Of a DNA stretch of 64,000 nt, positions 23,701-37,072 are shown piece after piece; positions within the stretch are counted from its first letter, which is position 1; every line of letters begins with the position of its first letter. Both the position numbers and the translations under genes were made by a program. Below the pieces are notes generated by a model. It searched no databases. It was given only the letters and a program-made list of their open reading frames with translations, and was not told where the DNA came from. Source of the DNA: Apiospora phragmitis (Eukaryota; Ascomycota; Sordariomycetes; Amphisphaeriales; Apiosporaceae); the NCBI GenBank assembly GCA_038363925.1, contig JAQQWL010000013.1, positions 1,426,001 to 1,490,000 of the forward strand. Direction: 5' to 3'.

Positions 23701-24273
23701 ATTAAGGTAAAGTTTAAACTAGGCGAGTATTTTGCTTTTAAAAAACGAGGCGGCGTGTATTATGCGTTAAGTAGAATCGGTAAACGTTTTTTCGTAAAAT
23801 CGTTAATAAGCCTTAACTTAGATTAAAAAGCTTTATAAGTTCTTACTAGTTTTATTAAACGTAATTAGGGTATTAATTTTAATTCCCTTTTTTAACGCGA
23901 CGGGGGTCTTAATAATATTGGCGGCTACGCGGAGGAGTCGAACCTCCTTTTTTAGTTTTCGTATATCGTTATCGTTATTTAGTTCGGACCGCTAGTTACT
24001 TTTAAGGATAATGTTTTCGCTTTTAAGGCGTGCGTAGTAGGTTTTATAATTAATATTTTTTTACTTTAGGGCTTTAAGCTTCTCTTTAAGTACCGGGGCC
24101 TCGTCGTCGCTTTCGTCGCTATTAACGTTTACGTGAAGGGGTGGCTACGTAATATTAGGTCTGGCGACTGGTACCTTTCCGTAACGAGCGTTATTAGTAA
24201 GAGTAGATATTATCTTTATAGGTTATTATTTAAAAGTTTAAGTAATAATTTATAAAAATAAAAATAATTAAAA

Positions 24274-24898
24274 TATAACGAATTAAATTTCTAAAAAAAT
24301 TAAATAAAATATATTAAGTTTATATTAATTTAAATAAAATAATATTTAAGCGTATAATAAATTTTTATATTTATTAATATAATAAATAATAACCGTAATT
24401 TAAATTATAAACTTAAAAATATAATTTAAAGTATTTATAAAAATCGTTAAAATATATACCTTATTTATAAATTAAAATAAATATTTAAATTAATTATTAA
24501 AATAAAAAGTATTTATATAAAATATTAAAAAAAACGTTCGTGATTATATATTTAATCCCTTTTTTATTAATTTTTTTAAATTACTTATTAGCTTATAATA
24601 ATTCGTTATTAGCTTACGGTGATCTATTCCTTAGATCACGGTGATCCACTTTAGCGGGCTCACTCAGGGACGCCGTAGTCTCGTGACGTCCGTCCTTAAC
24701 CTTTATGGGCATGCGTTCGTCCCATAGTCTGCCGGAGAGGCGTCGTACTAGGCCGTCGGCCGCGGAGTAGGGGTGAGTTCGCGTTAATATAGCTGGCGGT
24801 TCGGTTAATGCTGGTAGTGTCGTAGCCTGGTCGGGGCATCGTAGTTCCGTGCCGACGTTTTATAGGTCTAGGCCGCGTGATTAGGCTAGGTCGTAATA
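24274..24898 (-). repeat. 5' LTR of the minus-strand Gypsy element
   Basis: Pairs with 17,099-17,722. Its right half keeps far more C and G than the partner copy, while its left half keeps fewer. Confidence 0.92.
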
Positions 24899-25564
24899 GA
24901 CCGGCAGTACGGAGTAAATAGTACGAAATAAATAGTATAAAATAAATAACTAGGAATAGATAAGCTATAGTAGGATAATATTAGTTATATAAGGATAAGA
25001 TATAAATATATTAGATTATAAATATTTAGCGCGAGCTAAAAAGAGTAGGATATATTAGATCGTAGATATCTTAAAGGTTTAACGAGATTAATAAAGGAGA
25101 GATTGAATATATAACGATAGATATTTTTTATATATTTTATATAAATATTTTAAATTAAATAATTAATTTAAATATTAATTTTAATTTATTAATAAAGTAA
25201 ACAACTTTAACGAAATTATTATAAATCCTTTTAAATTTATATATTTTAATTACTTTTGTTTTTATAGTTATTATATATTATATCGATAAAAGCGAACCTT
25301 TATTATATATTTAAATACTTTTTTATATTATTAATATAAACTTTAATATGTTTTATTAAGTTTTTTTTAAAACTTATATAATATTTATTATATTTTAATT
25401 ATTTTTATTTTTACGAGTTATTACTTAAACCTTTAAATAATAATACTTATAAGAATTATATTTATATTTAAATTTAATAATACCTCTCGTTATAAAAAGG
25501 CCCCCGTTATTATTATAAATACCCTTTAACGAGACTTTATTATAAAAATAAATAATAATAATAG

Positions 25565-26249
25565 TGTTACAACCCGACCTAACTATACGGCTAAGACCCC
25601 ACTCGCCGGAACGGAACTACCATACCCCGACCAGGTTACGATATTATAACTACCGACCGTACTACTAGCTATACTAATATAAATTCCTTTATATTATAGA
25701 AGTATGTAAATATAATTACGAGGATATTTTAAATAGCGAAAGGATAGACCCGATCCGGGAAAGCAGCTAGGAAGGAATTACGTAACGATAAGCGATTAGA
25801 TTACCGCTTTAGCAAGTGAGCTAAGAGCAACGAGATCACGACGCCCTTAAGTGAGCTACTAAAATAGATTACCGTGATTTAAAGAATAAATTACCGTGAG
25901 TTAATAACGGGATTATTATAAGCTAGCGGACGATTTAACGGATTAATAAAAAAAGAGATTAAATATATAATAACGGACGTTTTTTATATATTTTATATAA
26001 ATACTCTTTATTTTAATAATTAATTTAAATATTAATTTTAATTTATTAATAAAATAAATAGTTTTAACGAAATTATTATAAATACTTTTAAACTTATACC
26101 CTTTAATTACTTTTATTTTTATAAATTATTACTTATTATATTAATAAAAGCGACTTCTATTATATATTTAAATACTTTTTTATATTATTAATATAAACCT
26201 TAGTACGTTTTATTAAGTTTTTTTTAAAACTTAAATAGCGTTTATTATA
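25565..26249 (+). repeat. 5' LTR of the plus-strand Gypsy element
   Basis: Starts TGTTACAACCCGACC and ends GTTTATTATA; matches 32,261-32,944 apart from transitions. Confidence 0.92.
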
Positions 26250-29200
26250 TTTTAATTACTTTTATTCTTACGAGTTATTACTTAAACCTTTAAGTAATAA
26301 TATTATAAGAACTATATCTACACCTAGCCCTAGTAATACTATCCGATAAGGAAAGACTCCTATCGCCACCCCTAGCACTTTTTAACGGGACCCTGCTATA
26401 GATGTCGATAGCGACGACAGTAATAACGGGCCTACTCGATAAGCGTTAGCCAAGCGAATTAAAGAACTCGAGCAGGAGAGCGCTAATTATTAATATTACT
26501 ATACTAAGCTTAAAAAGGAGCGTAACGAGCTCTTAATTAAGGATACCTTAGAATAAATACCTTATAATATCGATAAGTTACGCGAAGAAGTATATCTTTT
26601 TTATATAGCTATTAATATTATTTAGACCCCTATTATATTAAAGAAGGGTATAAAGATTAACACGTTAACCCTTTTTAATGGAATAAGTAGAAACCTCCGA
26701 AGTTTTTTTATTTAAATTAAAGCTTATTAACGATTTTATAAAGGGATGTTTTAAGACGTTACCTAATAAGTTGTTCACGCCGCCTCGTTTTTTAAAAATA
26801 AGGTACTCGCTTAATTTGAGCCTTATTTAAACGAACTCGTAAAAAACGATTAATAAATTAAACTATACCGTATAGAAGTATAACGCATTTTCGAAAGCTA
26901 TAACGGCTTCGAATAAGCTTTTAAATCATTTTTTCAAGACCCCGACGAAAAGCGACAGGCGGAGAAGGAACTAGAGATCCTTAAATAAAAGGGATTAGCC
27001 GCTTCTTATATAGCCGAGTTCTAGCGTATTATAGCTCGACTAGATTATACCGAAATTACGAAAATTATAATATATTATTAAGAATTAAAGGATAATATTA
27101 AAAACGAACTCAGCCGGCTCGACGCCCCTGATAATTTTTTCTCGTATATAAAGCTTATTATTAAAATCGATACTCGTATATATAAATAACGCCGCGAAAA
27201 GTAAGGCGGACCCTAGCGGTAAACTAGTTAAACTTAAGCTAATACGGGACGACTATATTAACTTAACCATATGCCGCTTAAAAACACCACGGCGTATAGC
27301 TATTATAGTAAGCTTATAAATTTCGACGTTATTAAGTATAATAAGTAGAATAAGAAGTTACGCGGTATTTGTTATAATTATTAAAAACTAGGATATTAAG
27401 TTCGAAAATATTAAGCATTAAAGAAAGACTTTTAATAAATTCTCGATAAATAATATATTAATGTTATTAAAGTAAAAAACACCCTTATAATAATTATTAA
27501 AAATAATAACGCTATTATTAAATATAACAGCCTATTTTAAATAGCTTATTATAATAATAGGTATACCTTTTACTTAGCGGATAAGGAAGGTACCGGATGG
27601 TTCCTTAAAGCCTCAGGAGGTAAGAAGAACTATAGCCGAAGTATCGTAATAATACGAAAAGAATAATCCCCTTTTTACGACGAAGATAACGATTTAATAA
27701 ACGATATTACGAGCTAGTTAAAATAACTTATAAACTATAAACGCTTAATAGGTATGCTTATAAACGAACTAGTATACGAAACCGCTAAGTTTAAAGATTT
27801 AAAGACTAATAAATAATTAATTATTCCTAATATTTTTTACCTTAACTTTAAATATTTACGCTAAATACTTATTACGGCCGGGTTTAATTAAAGAATTTAT
27901 AATAAATACGCCGTAAGGAATGATTTATAAATCTTTTTTATATACGAAAGATATTTTACGTTTTTATAAATTTCGTATATATATAACGTTTATATAAAAT
28001 ACTTCGCGAAAAAATTTAAATACGAATAATTTCCCCGAAAGATTAGTAAACGACTTATTACGTAATTATACCCGAACTATATTATTAAAAAAATTTAAAC
28101 ATCGATCCCCGATAGACGACGCGCGTACCTATTAATATAAGAAAACTTACGGTAGTTATAATAATATTACTTAAAAGGACGGGATTAAAAAAAAGATGTT
28201 TCGAAGATTAATACTTTAAATACGCCTAGGAAAAATCGCGAGCCTATAAACGTTTAAAAAAGAACGCCTAACGCTTTTAAGACGTATAAATATATACTTA
28301 ATAGGAGGACCTTTTTAATATATTAAAGAACTTATAAAGTATTTACGAATTACCGCGAACTTAATAAACTTTCGAATTATTTAAAGAACCCGGATTTTAA
28401 GCGTTAAGGATAATACTTTATACGGGGAAGAGTATGGAAACACCTCCGCTAGCGTACTAAAAAGCGCCTTATAAAGGACGGAGAGAACGATAATAACGAT
28501 ATAAGGATCGGTTGTAAAAAATTATTGATTATTTATAAAAGCAGCGTTCGGGAAATAAACGCCGCTTATTATAAAAGGATAATAATAAGCGGACTAAGAT
28601 AAGTCTTTATATTAAATAATGGATAATCGAGCTATTTATAAGTATATTATATTAATAATAAGCGTAAAAAGAGTTTATATTAAAGCGTTACTTAATAGCG
28701 GAGTGTAAAGAAACTATATTTTATTACGAATTATTAATTACTTTAAATTCGAATAATAAGAGAAAAAACGCTTTATACTGATTTAAAACCGTTGATAAAA
28801 AACTTATAACTTACGACGATAAAGAAGTACGGAAAGAAGTCGCGAACCTTTCGGTTAATATTAAAAGACGTTATAAACGAATTATGTGTGATATTACGGA
28901 CGTCGTAAGATACGATATAATTTTAAAAATACCTTAATTATGGGTAAGTAATTTTAAAATTAATTAAAAAATAGGTTAATTTTAGTAAAATATATTAAAA
29001 AGAGGTTTAATTAATAAGTAACGGTTTAAAAAATGACCCTTTAATAAACTTAAGGTCTTTAAGGTATATATTATTATTAAAAAGCTTAAACCGAACGTTA
29101 TGACGATTATATTAAAAGAGTATCGGTAATTCGAAGCTTTTTTTAATAAGAAACTAGAAATAGGCTTACCGCTTTATATACGGTAAGATTATGAAATACC

Positions 29201-31140
29201 TTTTAAAAATAGGAAAGAACCTTTATTTATATTTATATATAAACTTAATTAGGAGTACGAATAAGCTTTAAAAGAGTATATTACGGAAAATTTCGAGAAA
29301 GGAGTTATTCGATTATTTATATTATTAGTAGGCTTCTTTATCCTCTTGGTTTTAAAAAAGAGTAAGGATGGGAAACTTAAATAGCGTATATGTATTGATT
29401 ATTAAAAGCTTAATAAAATTATTATTAAAAACCGGTACCTTTTATTTTTAATTAGTAATTTATAAGATAAACTATTATACGTTAAAATCTTTATAGTATT
29501 CGACTTTTTTAACGTATATAACCTAATTTAAATTAAAAAAGGAAAAAAGTGAAAAACCGCGTTCTTAACTAAGTACGGCTATTTCGAGTATTAAGTTATA
29601 TTATTTAACTTAATTAACGTATTAATTAACTTTTAATTTATAATTAATTATATTTTATAAGAATATCTCGATAAGTTTATTATAATATACCTCGACGATA
29701 TCCTTATTTATTCCGAGAACGACGAGCAATACCGAAAGTACGTAAAGTTAATATTTTAAAAGTTATAAGACGTTAATTTACTAATTAATTTAAAAAAGAG
29801 CGAATTTTATTAATAATCCGTTACTTTTATAAGATACGTAATATTTCCGGGCGAAATTTAAATAGAACTTTTAAAAATTTTAGCAATTAAAGAGTAGCCT
29901 ACGCTTATAAGCGCTACGGAAATCAGATCCTTTTTAGGACTAGCTAATTATTACCGGATCTTCGTTCCCGAATTCGGCAAAATAGCGACACCCCTAATAA
30001 ACCTAATAAAGAAGGACGAGCTATTCTAATAAACGGAGAAAAAAGACAGGGCCTTCTACGATATTAAGGAACGAATCCTTAATGAACTAATACTTCGCGT
30101 AATAGACTCGTCTAAACCCTTCGAAGTTAAAACCGACGTATCGGACTATACGATCGGAGGACAACTTAATTAACGAAACGATAACGGAAAATCACACCCG
30201 GTCGTATTTTTTTCGAAAAAACTTAACAAACTAGAGCTTAATTATTAAATCTATAATAAAGAGCTAATAACTATTATCAAAGCTTACAAAGAATAGAGAT
30301 ATTACCTCAGCGGAATAGTAGAACTAGTCAAGGTCTACACCGATCATAAAAACCTTACGACGTTCACCACTACCAAGGAGTATTTAAAACCTGGAAAAGG
30401 ATTACCAGATAATTCGATTATAAAAACCTCAAGCTAATCGTGGCCAAGGTGATCAATAAATACAACCTCTACAACAAAGCTAAAGCCACCCGACACTAAC
30501 CATACAGGGAATTACAGCCGATCCTACCACTAAACAAAGTATAGAAAACCATTACACTTAACTTTATCGTCAAGCTACCCCTATTAAAAAAACCCCTAAC
30601 TAAGGTCGACTACGATAGCATCTTAATAATTATAAATAAACTCACGAAATATACCTACTTCTTACCGTATAAAGAATTTAACGATATTAATAACCTAATA
30701 TATATATTCCTCCAAATAATCGTTAACTAGTACGGGCTACCCGAAATAATTATCTCTAATAGAGATAAACTATTTACCGCTAAATTCTAGAAATTACTTA
30801 TAACATAACTTAGAGTTAAGTATAAACTATTCACGGCTTACCACCTTTAAACGGATAAATAAACCGAGCGGATAAACTAAACCTTAAAATAATACTTACG
30901 CTACTACGTTAATTATAAATAAAATAATTAAGTATAATTATTACTTATAGCTTAATTTATTTATAATAGCGTAAATAATAAAGCTACACGTATTTTATTA
31001 TTTTAAACGAACTATAGGTACTACCCGGAAATTACTAAAAAACCCTTTAAAAAAAAGTTAGTATTAATCACGACCATACAAATTGAAAAACTAAAAGAAC
31101 TCTAAATTATACTATAATAAAACCTTACCTTCCTCTAATA

Positions 31141-31338
31141 ATGAATAAAAGGATACGCCGACTAAATAAATTAAAAGGACTAACCTTTAAAAAAGGAGAA
31201 AAAGTTTATTTCTTACGACGAAATATTAAAATAAAACGACTAAGTAATAAATTAAATTTTAAAAAAATAAGACTATTTAAAATCGTAAAAGTTATTTTAA
31301 AAATTAATTACCGATTATTACTACTTAGAATAATATAG
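31141..31338 (+). pseudogene. Surviving 65-codon pol fragment between integrase and chromodomain
   Basis: The longest uninterrupted remnant of the element's polyprotein, with the pattern KKGEKVYFLRRNIKIKRLS and FKKIRLFKIVKV typical of the linker before a chromovirus chromodomain. It is not an independent gene. It escaped stops because this lysine-rich stretch has few Trp and Gln codons, the usual sources of RIP stops. Confidence 0.7.
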
Positions 31339-32260
31339 ATACACCTTATATTTTATATTTTATTACTCGAGTTAGCGGCCGAGGAAACCTTAATCGATAT
31401 ATAATTAAAAATCGAAACAGATTAATACGAGTATAAAGTTAATAAAATTATTAATAAAAAGAAAAAAAGACGAAACTTTTAATACCTCGTTTAATAAAAG
31501 GGTTACTTATTAAAAAATAATACTTAGGAGTTTAAAAAATATTTAACGAACGCCGCGAAAGAACTTTAAAAGTTTAAAGAGGAGCTCCCCCTATAAGGAT
31601 TAACGGCCCAAGCTCGGAGAAACTTATTAAATTAAAAAATAACTAATTAATATCTTCAAAAATATTTAAAAAACGCAGGTTATTAAAAACGAAGTTCTCT
31701 TAATTAATAATCGAGAAAGAAATACCGTCCTTTTTATTTAGCTCTTATATTCTTTAACGAAACGCCTCTAAACGCTTTTTTATTATAACCTTCTTTATAT
31801 AATAAAAACGGGCTAAACGACCTAAAGCGATAAATAGCTACGTTTATAAAAGAAATAAAGCCTTTTTTATATCCGATTCCTCCGCTTTTAGCTTTTTTTA
31901 TTAAGCGGCTAGCTTCGTTAAAACCGATATAATAAAGGTGCCGTTATAAGAACGACCAACCCGAATATACTCCGAATAGCGAAACGACTTCTCGTTTATA
32001 TAATAAGCTAGGTTCTAGCGAAAATAACGAGTACAGGGTATGCTAGTTAGGTTACCCGTGGATTCCACGTTAGCGGCAAGAGCTAAACGCGCGACAGTTT
32101 TCTTAAACCGAGATTTTTTAATACGATTAATCATAATAAGTAAATATTATAATAAAGAATAATAAGGAAGGGAAACTTATTATAATTTAATAGTATAAGT
32201 AATTAAAGTATTTATAAAATTAACACTTTAAAGATAAAATAGTTAAAAGAAGGGGGATAA

Positions 32261-32944
32261 TATTATAACCTAACCTAATCATACGGCTAAGACCCTACTC
32301 GTTAGAACAGAATTACTATACCTCGACTAAGCTATAACGTTATAATTATTAACTATACTATTAATTATATTAATATAAACTCCTTTATATTATAGAAATA
32401 TATAAATATAATTATAAAAGTATCTTAAATAATAAAAGGATAAACCCGACCCGAAAAAGTAGCTAAGAAGGAATTACGTAACGATAAGCGATTAGATCAC
32501 CGCTCTAACAAGTAAGCCAGGAGCGACGAAATCACGACGCCCCTAAATAAGCTATTAGAATAGATTACCGTGATCTAAAGGATAGATCACCGTAAACTAA
32601 TAACGGGATTACCGTAAGCTAGCGGACGATTTAATAAATTAGTAAAAAAGAGATTAAATATATAACGACGGACGTTCCTTATATATTTTATATAAATACT
32701 TTTTATTTTAATAATTAATTTAAATATTAATCTTAACTTATTAATAAAATAAACAGTTTTAACGAAATTATTATAAATACTTTTAAACTTACGCCCTTAA
32801 ATTACTTTCGTTCTTATAAGCTATTACTTATTATATTAATAAAAGCGACTTTTATCGCACGTTTAAATACTCTCTCGTATTATTAATATAAACCCCAGTA
32901 CGTCTTACTAGGTTTTTTTTAGAACCTAGATAGCGTTCGTTATA
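32261..32944 (+). repeat. 3' LTR of the plus-strand Gypsy element
   Basis: Starts TATTATAACC and ends GTTCGTTATA; preceded by the polypurine tract and followed by the AATAG target duplication. Confidence 0.92.
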
Positions 32945-35900
32945 AATAGCGACGACGGCCTTACTTAGTAAGCGTTAATTAAATAAATTAAGGAATTTAA
33001 ATAAAAAAGCGTTAATTATTAATATTATTATACTAAACTTAAAAAGGAGCGTAACGAGCTCTTAATTAAAAATACCTTAAGGTAAATATTAAATATTAAC
33101 TAGCTACGCGAGGAAGTACGCCTCTTTCGTACCGCCGCTAATATTATTTAAACCCTTATTACTTTTAAAAGAGAAATAAAAGTTAATACCCCAGCGGCTT
33201 TTAATAAGATAAACGGGAACCTCTGTAAGTTCTTTATTTAAGTTAAAGCTTATTAACGGTTTTATAAAAGAATATTTTAAAATATTACTTAGTGAGTCGT
33301 TTATATCGCCTTGTTCTTTAAAAATAAAATATTCGCTTAGTTTAAACCTTATTTAAACGAACTTATAAAAAATAATTAATAAATTAAGTTATAACGCGTA
33401 AAGGTATAACGAATTTTCGAAAGTTATAATAGTTTCGAATAAGTTTTTAAATCACTCTTTTAAAACCCCGACGAAAAGCGATAAATAGAAAAAGAATTAG
33501 AAACTTTTAAGTAAAAAAGATTAGCCGCTTTTTACACCGCCGAATTCCGACGTATTATAATTTAACTAAACTATACGAAAATTATAATATATTACCGAGA
33601 ATTAAAGGAAAATATTAAAAACGGACTTAGCCGACTTAATACCTTTACTAATTTCTTTTCGTATATAGAACTTATTATTAAAATTAATACTCGTATATAC
33701 GAACGCCGCCGCGAGAAATAAGGCGGGTAATAACGGTAAACCGGTTAGATCTAAGCTAATATAAGGCGACCACGTTATTATAATAATATAGTGCCGAGGA
33801 ATAATATAATATATAATTATTATAATAAACCTATAAATTTTAACGCTATTAAATATAAAAAATATAATAAAAAGTAATATATTATTTATTATAATTATTA
33901 AAAATAAAGGTATTACGATTAAAAATATTAAGTATATAAAAAAACTTTTAAAAAGTTCCGGAAAAATAATATATTAATATTATTAAAATAAAAGATATTT
34001 TTATAATAATTATTAAAAATAATAACGTTATTATTAAATATAGCAGTTTATTTTAAATAGCTTATTACGATAATTAGTATACCTTTTATTTAATAGATAA
34101 AGAAAAAACCGAATAATTCTTTAAAGTTTTTAAAAATAAAAAGAACTATAGCCGAAACGTTACGATAATACGAAGGGAACGACCCTTTTTTATATAACGA
34201 AAATAGCGATTTAATAAATAATATTATAAATCGGTTAAAGTAATTAATAAATTATAAACGTCTAGTCGGTATATTAATAAACGAGTTAATAAATAAGATC
34301 GTTAAATTTAAAAGTTTAAAAACCGATAAATAATTAATTATTTTTAATATTTTCTACCCCGATTTAAAACATTTATATTAAATACTTATTACGGCTAGGT
34401 TTAACTAGAAAGTTCACGGTAATTACGTAATAAAAAACGATATCTAAGTTTCTTTTATATATAAAAAGCATTTTACGCTTTTATAAATTTTATATATATA
34501 CGACGCTTATATAAAATATTTTATAAAGAAATTCAAGTACGGATAGTTTCCTTAAAAGATCGGTAAATAATTTATTATATAATTATACTTTAATTATATT
34601 ATTAAAAGAATTAAGACGTTAATTTTTAATAAATAACGGGCGTACCTACTAATATAAGAAAACTTACGGTAGTTATAACAGTATTATTTAAAAGGACGAG
34701 ATTAAAAAAAAGTTTTAAAAATTAATATTTTAAGTACGCTTAAAAAAAATCGCGAGCTTATAAACGTTTAAAAAAAAACCGCTTAATATTTTTAAGACAT
34801 ATAGGTATATATTTAATAAAAGAATCTTTTTAATATATTAAAAAACTTATAAAACGTTTACGAATGATAACGAACTTAATAAATTTTCGAATTATTCGAA
34901 AAACCCGAATTTTAAGTATTAAAAATAATATTTTATGCGGGGGAAGAGCACGGAAACACCTCCGTTAACGTATTAAGAAGCGCTTTATAAAGAACGAAAG
35001 GAATAATAGCGACGATATAACGGTTAATTATAAAAGATTATTAATTATTTATAAGAATAGCGCCCGGGAAATAGACGCCGCTTATTATAAAAGGATGATA
35101 ATAGGCGGACTAAAATAAGTCCCTATACTATATAATAGATAATCGAGTTATTTATAAATATATTATATTAATAATAAATATAAAAAGAGTTTATATTAAA
35201 GCGCTTTTTAATAACGGAACGTAAAGAAATTATATTTTATTAAGAATTATTAATTACTTTAAATTCGAATAATAAGAAAAAAAAATGCCTTATATCGATT
35301 TATAACTTATAACGATAAAGAAGTATAAAAAAAAGTCGCGAACCTTTTAATTAATATTAAAGAACGATATAAACGAATTATATATAACATTACGAATATC
35401 GTAAAATACGATATAATTTAAAAGATATCCTAGTTACGAGTAAATAATTTTAAAATTAATTAAAAAATAAGTTAATTTTAATAAGATATATTAAAAAAAG
35501 GTTTAATCGATAAATAACGGTTTAAAAAGCGTTCTTTTAATAAACTTAAAGTTTTTAAAGTATATATTATTATTAAAGAGCTTAAACTAAACGTTATAAT
35601 AATTATACTAAAAAAGTATTAATAATTCGAAGCTTTTTTTAATAAGAAACTAAGAACAGGTTTATCGTTTCACACACGGTAGGATTATAAGATACCGTTA
35701 AAAGAAAAGAAAGAGCCTCCTTTTATATTAATTTATAAATTAAATCGAGAACATAAAAAAGCTCTAAAAGAATATATTACGGAAAATCTCGAAAAAAGAG
35801 TTATACGCCTATCCACATTAATAACGGGCTTCCCCATCCTCTTTATCTTAAAGAAAAGTAAAAACGAGAAACTTAAATAATATATATATATCGATTATTA

Positions 35901-37072
35901 AAAGCTTAACGAAATTATTATTAAAAACCGGTACCCCTTACTCTTAATCGGCGACTTACGAAATAAACTACTATACATTAAAATCTTTATAATACTCAAC
36001 CTTTTTAATATATATAACTTAATCCGGATTAAAAAAGTAAAAAACTACGTTTCGAACTAAGTATAAGTATTTTAAATACTAAATTATACTATTTAACTTA
36101 ATTAACGTATTAACTAACTTTTAAATAATAATTAATTATATATTATACGAATATTTTAATAAGTTCGTTATAATATATCTCGATAATATCTTAATTTAGT
36201 TTAAAAACGATAAGTAATATTAAAAATATATAAAGTTAATACTTTAAAAGTTATAAAACGCTAATCTATTAATTAACTTAAAAAACGAATTTTATTAACG
36301 ATTCGTTATTTTTATAAAATATATAATATCCCTAGGCGAAATTTAGATAGAACTTTTAAAAATCTTAATAATTAAAAAGTGGCCCACGCTTATAAGCGTT
36401 ACGGAAGTTAAATTTTTTTTAAAACTAGCCAATTATTACCGGATTTTTATCCCGGGTTTAATAAGATAGCAATATTTTTAACGAACTTAATAAAAAAGAA
36501 TAAATTATTCCGATAAACGGAAAAAAAAGCCGAAGCCTTGTACGATATTAAAGAGCGGATTTTTAACGAATTAATACTTTACGTAATAAACTTTACTAAA
36601 CTTTTTAAAATTAAAACTAATATATCGAATTATACGATTAAAAGGTAACTAAATTAACGGAACAATAACGAGAAGTCGTACCTTATCGTATTCTTTTTAA
36701 AAAGAAACTTAACGAATTAAAACTTATATTATAATTAAATTAATAATTAATAATATACTCGCCATAATAATTAAAATCGTCCGGCGAGGCTCGATAAATA
36801 AAATTATAACGAATATAATAAAAGTAACCGTTTAGTATAATAATAAGACTTTTAAAAATAACTTAAGTAAAGATATCGTAAATATAAGACTTTTTAGTCT
36901 TAAATTATTTTAATATATACCGTTTTTTAACACGATTAAAAAATATAATAAATATATATTATAATAAAAATAAAAATAAAGAACTTACGAATATCCGGTA
37001 TAACGAAACCTCTTAAGTATTTATATCGGCTACACCGGTTTAAAAATAAAATAAATAAAAAAGAAGAGATAG

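Larger units (their letters stand above)
17099..24898 (-). mobile_element. Full-length Ty3/Gypsy chromovirus-type retrotransposon, RIP-inactivated
   Basis: 7,800 bp with two LTRs (624 and 625 bp) and a perfect 5-bp target duplication GACCG at 17,094-17,098 and 24,899-24,903. Orientation is minus: reverse transcriptase KFIVIYLDDILIYSE lies at about 20,645-20,680 (YLDD at 20,661-20,672), integrase YGLPKTIILNRDK at about 19,200-19,235, and a chromodomain tail (NAAKEL) near 18,400-18,500. The integrase SDRD motif has become NRD (AAC at plus 19,211-19,213). A purine tract (AAAAAAAAGAGGATAG on the minus strand) abuts the 3' LTR. The insertion lies inside the LTR of the older element starting at 16,898. 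Confidence 0.93.
25565..32944 (+). mobile_element. Full-length Ty3/Gypsy chromovirus-type retrotransposon, RIP-inactivated
   Basis: 7,380 bp with LTRs of 685 and 684 bp and a perfect 5-bp target duplication AATAG (25,560-25,564 and 32,945-32,949). Plus-strand domains in order: gag zinc knuckle at about 27,370-27,411, protease ALLNSG at about 28,685-28,702 (Asp to Asn), reverse transcriptase KFIIIYLDDILIYSE at about 29,673-29,715 (YLDD intact, 29,688-29,699), integrase YGLPEIIISNRDK at about 30,731-30,769 (catalytic Asp to Asn), and a chromodomain at about 31,426-31,560 whose Trp codons have become stops. A purine tract (AAAAGAAGGGGGATAA) lies just before the 3' LTR. About 0.7 kb between chromodomain and LTR is unassigned. 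Confidence 0.93.
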
